Position numbers and translations under genes: made by a program
In this document: one piece after another, positions 6,021 to 9,320 of the stretch
Numbering within the stretch: position 1 is the first letter of the stretch
Layout of the letters: each line of letters starts with the position of its first letter
Assembly (NCBI GenBank): GCA_002746365.1
Contig: NVWZ01000009.1
Span: 145,208 to 154,527 of the forward strand
DNA from: Thiotrichaceae bacterium
Lineage (GTDB): Bacteria; Pseudomonadota; Gammaproteobacteria; SZUA-229
Reading direction: 5' to 3'
DNA: 9,320 nt
Notes under the pieces: model-generated
Databases searched by the model: none
Told to the model about the DNA's origin: nothing
Seen by the model: only the letters and a program-made list of their open reading frames with translations

Positions 6021-6923
6021 TTAACGTGGGAATTTGACAAATTGTTGATTGTTATCTCGACCACGACCCTGCTCAAGCGTTGGTTTCCAGGCATGCCCGT
6101 AAATAACCTCATAACTCACGGGTAAAACCTTGTTTTTTCTAAACTGCTCATAACTTTGGCGCACACGTTTTAATACCGATTTTCCACTTAATCCAACTGC
6201 ATTATTGGGTGATTTTTTTGCGGTGACATTGGCTCCAATCGCTTTTAAGTCATGCATGATTTCATCCACCGTATCATAAGTAACGGTAATGATTTCAGCT
6301 TCCATCACCGGTTCAGCAAACCGATCATGTAACAGCGCATCGCCGATATCATGCATATCGATAAACTGGTTAACGTGACTGGCTTCATCAACCGATGCCC
6401 AACTAGTACGAAGCTCTTTTAATGTGTCGGGACCAAATGTGGAAAAAACAAATAACCCGCCTGGTTTTAACACACGCCGCGCTTCAAGAAATGCGGCATT
6501 AAGATCATTACACCATTGCAGACTTAAACTGGAAAAAACTAAATCAAACGTGTTATCTGCAAACGGTAATTTTTCAATATCCGCACAAACAAGATGAGGT
6601 GTGCGTAATAAACGGCCATGTTGAGCACTTTGCGCCAACATGTTTTCAGACAAATCCAGCGCCACCAGCTGGGCTTTTTTATATCGCTCAAATAAATCGG
6701 GTAGCGCCGCACCCGTACCGGCACCGGCATCTAAAATATATTCTGGATTAATTTTTACCACATCCAGTTTTTCCAGCAGTCGGTTACAGACTTCATTTTG
6801 CAATACTGCATATTGTGAATAACGATCAGCAGCACGATCGAATGCACGACGAACACGGCTTTGATCAAAGCCCTGCTGCATCACCGTCGATGTTTTGTCT
6901 TCTGTTATTGAGGATGGTTTCAT
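6021..6923 (-). CDS. bioC: Malonyl-[acyl-carrier protein] O-methyltransferase BioC
   Basis: Methylates the free carboxyl of malonyl-ACP using S-adenosylmethionine, so that the fatty-acid synthesis enzymes can extend it to pimeloyl-ACP methyl ester for biotin. A class I methyltransferase: N-terminal VRRAFDRAADRYSQYAVLQ (24-42, typical of BioC), SAM-binding motif I ILDAGAGTG (63-71), acidic motif LVALDLSENML (86-96), motif ADIEKLPFADNTFDLVFSSLSLQW (114-137) and post-motif RVLKPGGLFVFSTFG (150-164). VNQFIDMHDIGD and LKAIGAN further match the family. At 300 residues it exceeds E. coli BioC (251) through an N-terminal extension of about 15 residues (Met15 is an alternative start) and a tail of about 20 residues after YGHAW. 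It lies 19 bp after bioH, so the two are co-transcribed. Confidence 0.95.
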   Translation of the reverse strand: MKPSSITEDKTSTVMQQGFDQSRVRRAFDRAADRYSQYAVLQNEVCNRLLEKLDVVKINPEYILDAGAGTGAALPDLFERYKKAQLVALDLSENMLAQSAQHGRLLRTPHLVCADIEKLPFADNTFDLVFSSLSLQWCNDLNAAFLEARRVLKPGGLFVFSTFGPDTLKELRTSWASVDEASHVNQFIDMHDIGDALLHDRFAEPVMEAEIITVTYDTVDEIMHDLKAIGANVTAKKSPNNAVGLSGKSVLKRVRQSYEQFRKNKVLPVSYEVIYGHAWKPTLEQGRGRDNNQQFVKFPR

Positions 6924-6942
6924 TCACTTACTCGACACGGCA

Positions 6943-7701
6943 TTAAATTTGAGCACGTCGTTGCTCTGCTATTTTAATTAACTGCGCGACAAATTCATCA
7001 CCGTGCGACATAAATGGCGCGTGACTGGCGGACTCCAGCACAAGCACATTTTCCTGTTGATATTGCAATTTTAACTGCTGCGCTAACGCCGCAGGTATCA
7101 AGCTATCTTTTGCCCCTAACAACCAGTGTAACGGGCTATCGATCGATTTTAAAGCTTGCCTTAAATCGGTTTGTTTTAATATATCTAAACCACACTCCAA
7201 TGCCTGCGTTGAAGCTTGCCCACGGGATTGAATACTACGCTGTAATTTTCTAACCACGGACAAACCATGATTTAATCCTGTTACCTGCAATGCCAAAAAT
7301 CGACGTATGGTTTTATCCTGGTCTTTATTTAGGTCTGCCGCGAACTGATCAAAAACCGGCGTTTCCACCGCACACAACCAGTTTTCCTGGCGAACAAAAC
7401 AAGGATTGGTTGCCATTAATAATGCAGCGGCAACCCGCTGAGGATGCAATTCAGCTAAACGTAAAACAGCGAGCCCACCCAAAGACCATCCGACCCAAAT
7501 CACGGGTTGGTGCACCAGAGGAACCAACGCCTGCACATAATCATCCAGCGATTGCGCTGAAACCTTAGACATGGTGCCGTGCCCGGGCAAATCGACCACA
7601 ATAACCTTTATCCAGTCGGGTAACTGCTCAATGCAGTCGTCCCACACTGCACTATTCATTGCCCAACCGTGGACGAAGATACATGTTACTGAATCACGCA
7701 T
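6943..7701 (-). CDS. bioH: Pimeloyl-[acyl-carrier protein] methyl ester esterase BioH
   Basis: Alpha/beta hydrolase that removes the methyl group from pimeloyl-ACP methyl ester, ending chain elongation and releasing pimeloyl-ACP for BioF. The 252 residues show FVHGWAMNSAVW (oxyanion-hole region, about 9-20), VVDLPGHG (35-42), the nucleophile elbow GWSLGG with Ser73, the acid Asp199 in LLGAKDSLIP and His227 in SASHAPFMSH, i.e. the complete triad expected from E. coli BioH (Ser82, Asp207, His235). RFLALQ and the GLDILKQTDLRQAL stretch also match BioH rather than generic hydrolases. The N-terminus is about nine residues shorter than in E. coli; an in-frame stop just upstream excludes a longer start. 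There is no clear Shine-Dalgarno. It heads the minus-strand pair with bioC and diverges from plsY across 136 bp in which I see no BirA-type operator. Confidence 0.93.
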   Translation of the reverse strand: MRDSVTCIFVHGWAMNSAVWDDCIEQLPDWIKVIVVDLPGHGTMSKVSAQSLDDYVQALVPLVHQPVIWVGWSLGGLAVLRLAELHPQRVAAALLMATNPCFVRQENWLCAVETPVFDQFAADLNKDQDKTIRRFLALQVTGLNHGLSVVRKLQRSIQSRGQASTQALECGLDILKQTDLRQALKSIDSPLHWLLGAKDSLIPAALAQQLKLQYQQENVLVLESASHAPFMSHGDEFVAQLIKIAEQRRAQI

Positions 7702-7837
7702 ATTTATTATTTAGGAATCACTGATTAATCTTTAATTATTCACTTAAGGCATTTTATCAATACCTACGGTAAGCTACCCACCTGAAATTTTTTACTGATA
7801 TCAATTAAAGCAGTGCTAATTAATTATACCAAGACCT

Positions 7838-8440
7838 ATGGAACTGAATTTTAACACCCTGCTATTTACAGGCATCGCCTATTTAATTGGCTCATTTTCG
7901 ACGGCTATCGCAACCTGTAAAGTCATGGGCATTGAAGACCCACGTAACACCGGTTCTAATAACCCCGGCGCAACTAACGTATTACGCCATGGCGGTAAAA
8001 AGGCCGCTATTATCACCTTAATCGGTGATGCATTAAAAGGTTTAATTCCTGTTTTAGTCGCCATTCAGCTTCAGGCAACACCATTAACTATTGCTCTGGT
8101 CGGTCTATTTGCACTGCTGGGACATATCTTTCCCATCTATTATGGCTTTAAAGGGGGTAAAGGTGTTGCCACTTATTACGGCGTAATCCTGGCGATAAAC
8201 TGGCAGGTCGGCCTTATTGCTCTCACCATCTGGTTAGTTATCGCAAAACTACTGAAAACTTCCTCGTTAGCTGCCCTAATCTCAATTTTTATAACACCTA
8301 TAACACTTTGGTTTTTTACTCAATCCATCGAGTTAACCGCCGTCATTACGCTGATGAGTATTTTCGTTTTCTGGCGACATAAAAAAAATATTCAATCACT
8401 ACTGCAAGGCTCTGAAGCTAAGATCGGTAAAAAATCTTAA
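7838..8440 (+). CDS. plsY: Glycerol-3-phosphate acyltransferase PlsY
   Basis: Integral inner-membrane enzyme that transfers an acyl group from acyl-phosphate (made by PlsX) to glycerol-3-phosphate, giving lysophosphatidic acid, the first step of phospholipid synthesis. At 200 residues it is close to E. coli PlsY (205). The three family motifs are present: GSNNPGATN (39-47), GHIFPIYYGFKGGKGVAT (95-112, with the Gly/Lys-rich phosphate loop) and HKKNIQ (181-186). Hydrophobic segments near 6-27, 55-78, 82-101, 114-136 and 143-178 fit the multi-pass fold. An in-frame stop lies a few codons upstream, so the ATG at 7838 is the first usable start; its ribosome binding site is weak. It converges on tsaD with 28 bp between stop codons; plsY and tsaD are frequent neighbours in this class. 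Confidence 0.96.
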   Translation: MELNFNTLLFTGIAYLIGSFSTAIATCKVMGIEDPRNTGSNNPGATNVLRHGGKKAAIITLIGDALKGLIPVLVAIQLQATPLTIALVGLFALLGHIFPIYYGFKGGKGVATYYGVILAINWQVGLIALTIWLVIAKLLKTSSLAALISIFITPITLWFFTQSIELTAVITLMSIFVFWRHKKNIQSLLQGSEAKIGKKS

Positions 8441-8441
8441 G

Positions 8442-8461
8442 AGCATCTCTATTAGAGAGCT
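8442..8461. terminator. Possible terminator between plsY and tsaD
   Basis: AGC-A-TCTCT-ATT-AGAGA-GCT forms an 8-bp stem with one bulged A in the 28-bp gap between convergent genes. On the minus strand (for tsaD) a T6 run follows after a few bases, inside the plsY 3' end. On the plus strand there is no T-run. The position is right but the structure is weak. Confidence 0.35.
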
Positions 8462-8468
8462 TGTGCCC

Positions 8469-9320
8469 TTAAATCGCATCCAGTTCCTGCATTGACCAGC
8501 GAGCCCTGGCATCAATTTCTAATGGCTGTGTCTGCCCCGCCATAAGGCGAAAGCATCCAACCTGTGCAATCATGGCACCATTATCCGTACAAAATTCAAC
8601 TCTTGGGTAAAACAACTTGCCATCTAATTGGTTAACCATATCGGCCAGTTCAGCACGCAGGCGTTTATTTGCCCCAACGCCACCCGCTATCACCAAATTC
8701 GTGCAGCGCTGTTGTTCAAGTGCGCGGCGACATTTTATTTTTAATGTATCAACCACCGCTTCTTCAAAGGCGAGTGAGATATCGGCTTTATCCTGCTGCG
8801 ATAACCTGCCCTCGTACGCCCCTTCTTTTGCCATTTTTTGCATGGTATTCAAGGCAAAGGTTTTCAAGCCGCTAAAACTAAAATCCAGTCCCGGTCGGTC
8901 AATCATCGGGCGAGGAAATTTAAACCGCCCCTGATGACCTCGTTCTGCGCTGGCAGCGAGTGCCGGCCCGCCGGGATAACCTAAACCAAGTAATTTCGCC
9001 GTTTTATCGAAGGCCTCACCCGCCGCATCATCCAGGCTTTGTCCCAACAATTCATATTGACCGATACCTTTTACATAAGCCAGTAAGGTATGCCCCCCCG
9101 AAACCAGCAGTGCCACAAAAGGAAATTCAGGTGACACCTCTTCTAACATTGGTGCCAGTAAATGCCCTTCCATATGATGGACTTCAACTGCGGGTATACC
9201 TAATGCCCATGCCAGTGAACGCCCAACTGAAGCACCCGACATCAAAGCGCCAATCAGTCCCGGGCCGGCGGTGTAGGCGATACCATCAATAGACGATTTA
9301 TCTATGCCTGCCTGCTGAAA
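8469..9320 (-). CDS. tsaD: tRNA N6-adenosine threonylcarbamoyltransferase TsaD (5' partial)
   Basis: Catalytic subunit that, with TsaB and TsaE, transfers the threonylcarbamoyl group from TsaC product to A37 of ANN-decoding tRNAs (t6A). The frame is open to the right edge: 283 residues are present and, from memory of the 337-residue E. coli protein, about 60 N-terminal residues are missing. The TTG at 9245 is therefore not the start; [10 protein letters not shown] precedes it. Visible ASKHA-fold features: VHHMEGH (fragment 47-53; His49 and His53 are the metal ligands), [58 protein letters not shown] and [10 protein letters not shown] with the metal-binding Asp near fragment residue 246. It converges on plsY. 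Confidence 0.97.
   Translation of the reverse strand, partial: FQQAGIDKSSIDGIAYTAGPGLIGALMSGASVGRSLAWALGIPAVEVHHMEGHLLAPMLEEVSPEFPFVALLVSGGHTLLAYVKGIGQYELLGQSLDDAAGEAFDKTAKLLGLGYPGGPALAASAERGHQGRFKFPRPMIDRPGLDFSFSGLKTFALNTMQKMAKEGAYEGRLSQQDKADISLAFEEAVVDTLKIKCRRALEQQRCTNLVIAGGVGANKRLRAELADMVNQLDGKLFYPRVEFCTDNGAMIAQVGCFRLMAGQTQPLEIDARARWSMQELDAI

Noticed and set aside
5918..6112. 64-codon minus-strand ORF overlapping the bioC 3' end
   Set aside because: Most of it is antiphase to bioC with no family features; only the downstream tail in another frame seemed worth noting.
7702..7837. BirA (biotin) operator in the bioH-plsY divergent region
   Set aside because: No TTGTAAAC-type inverted repeat was found; the region is AT-rich, and -10/-35 candidates on both strands were too weak to call.
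9243..9245. TTG as a start codon of tsaD
   Set aside because: Conserved TsaD sequence ([10 protein letters not shown]) continues upstream to the window edge, so the gene is simply truncated by the window.
8617..9292. Plus-strand ORFs at 8617-8934, 8669-8875 and 8960-9292
   Set aside because: They are antisense to tsaD, whose motifs are continuous across the region; the translations are low-complexity Ser/Pro/Arg-rich shadows.

Overview
The window looks like chromosomal DNA of a moderately AT-rich gammaproteobacterium. The best evidence is the classic ftsE-ftsX-rpoH block, close protein similarity of FtsE, RpoH, BioC, BioH, PlsY and TsaD to their E. coli counterparts, and the bioH-bioC pair. 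I cannot name the genus.

Positions 1-2770, plus strand: the 3' part of ftsE (cut by the left edge), then ftsX, a 222-bp gap, and rpoH with a clear rho-independent terminator. The ftsX-rpoH gap carries a 122-bp palindromic repeat (1638-1759). Between that repeat and rpoH lies a compact control region. It holds a sigma-E-type promoter (GAACTT-N16-TCTTA) overlapped by a near-perfect CIRCE operator (17 of 18 bases, N9 spacing). This suggests that envelope stress (sigma-E) activates the heat-shock sigma factor and HrcA represses it.

Positions 2771-3214: no gene. A second, larger palindromic repeat (2821-3012) shares its outer arm family with the first repeat but has an unrelated palindrome nested inside.

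Positions 3215-5817, minus strand: a large predicted lipoprotein with three CxxCH haem-binding motifs, a PKD-like domain and a duplicated Cys/Asp/Gly-rich 22-residue unit. Its reading frame breaks in a run of five G (3457-3461). One extra G rejoins it to a 3' ORF ending at 3215, giving about 867 residues.

Positions 5818-7701, minus strand: bioH and bioC, which supply the O-methyltransferase and esterase steps of pimeloyl-ACP synthesis, followed by a likely terminator. The other bio genes are not in the window.

Positions 7702-9320: plsY on the plus strand, diverging from bioH, then tsaD converging on plsY and cut by the right edge. Most genes here are housekeeping (division, heat shock, biotin, phospholipid, tRNA t6A). 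The unusual content is the rpoH control region, the two palindromic elements and the frameshifted cytochrome lipoprotein.
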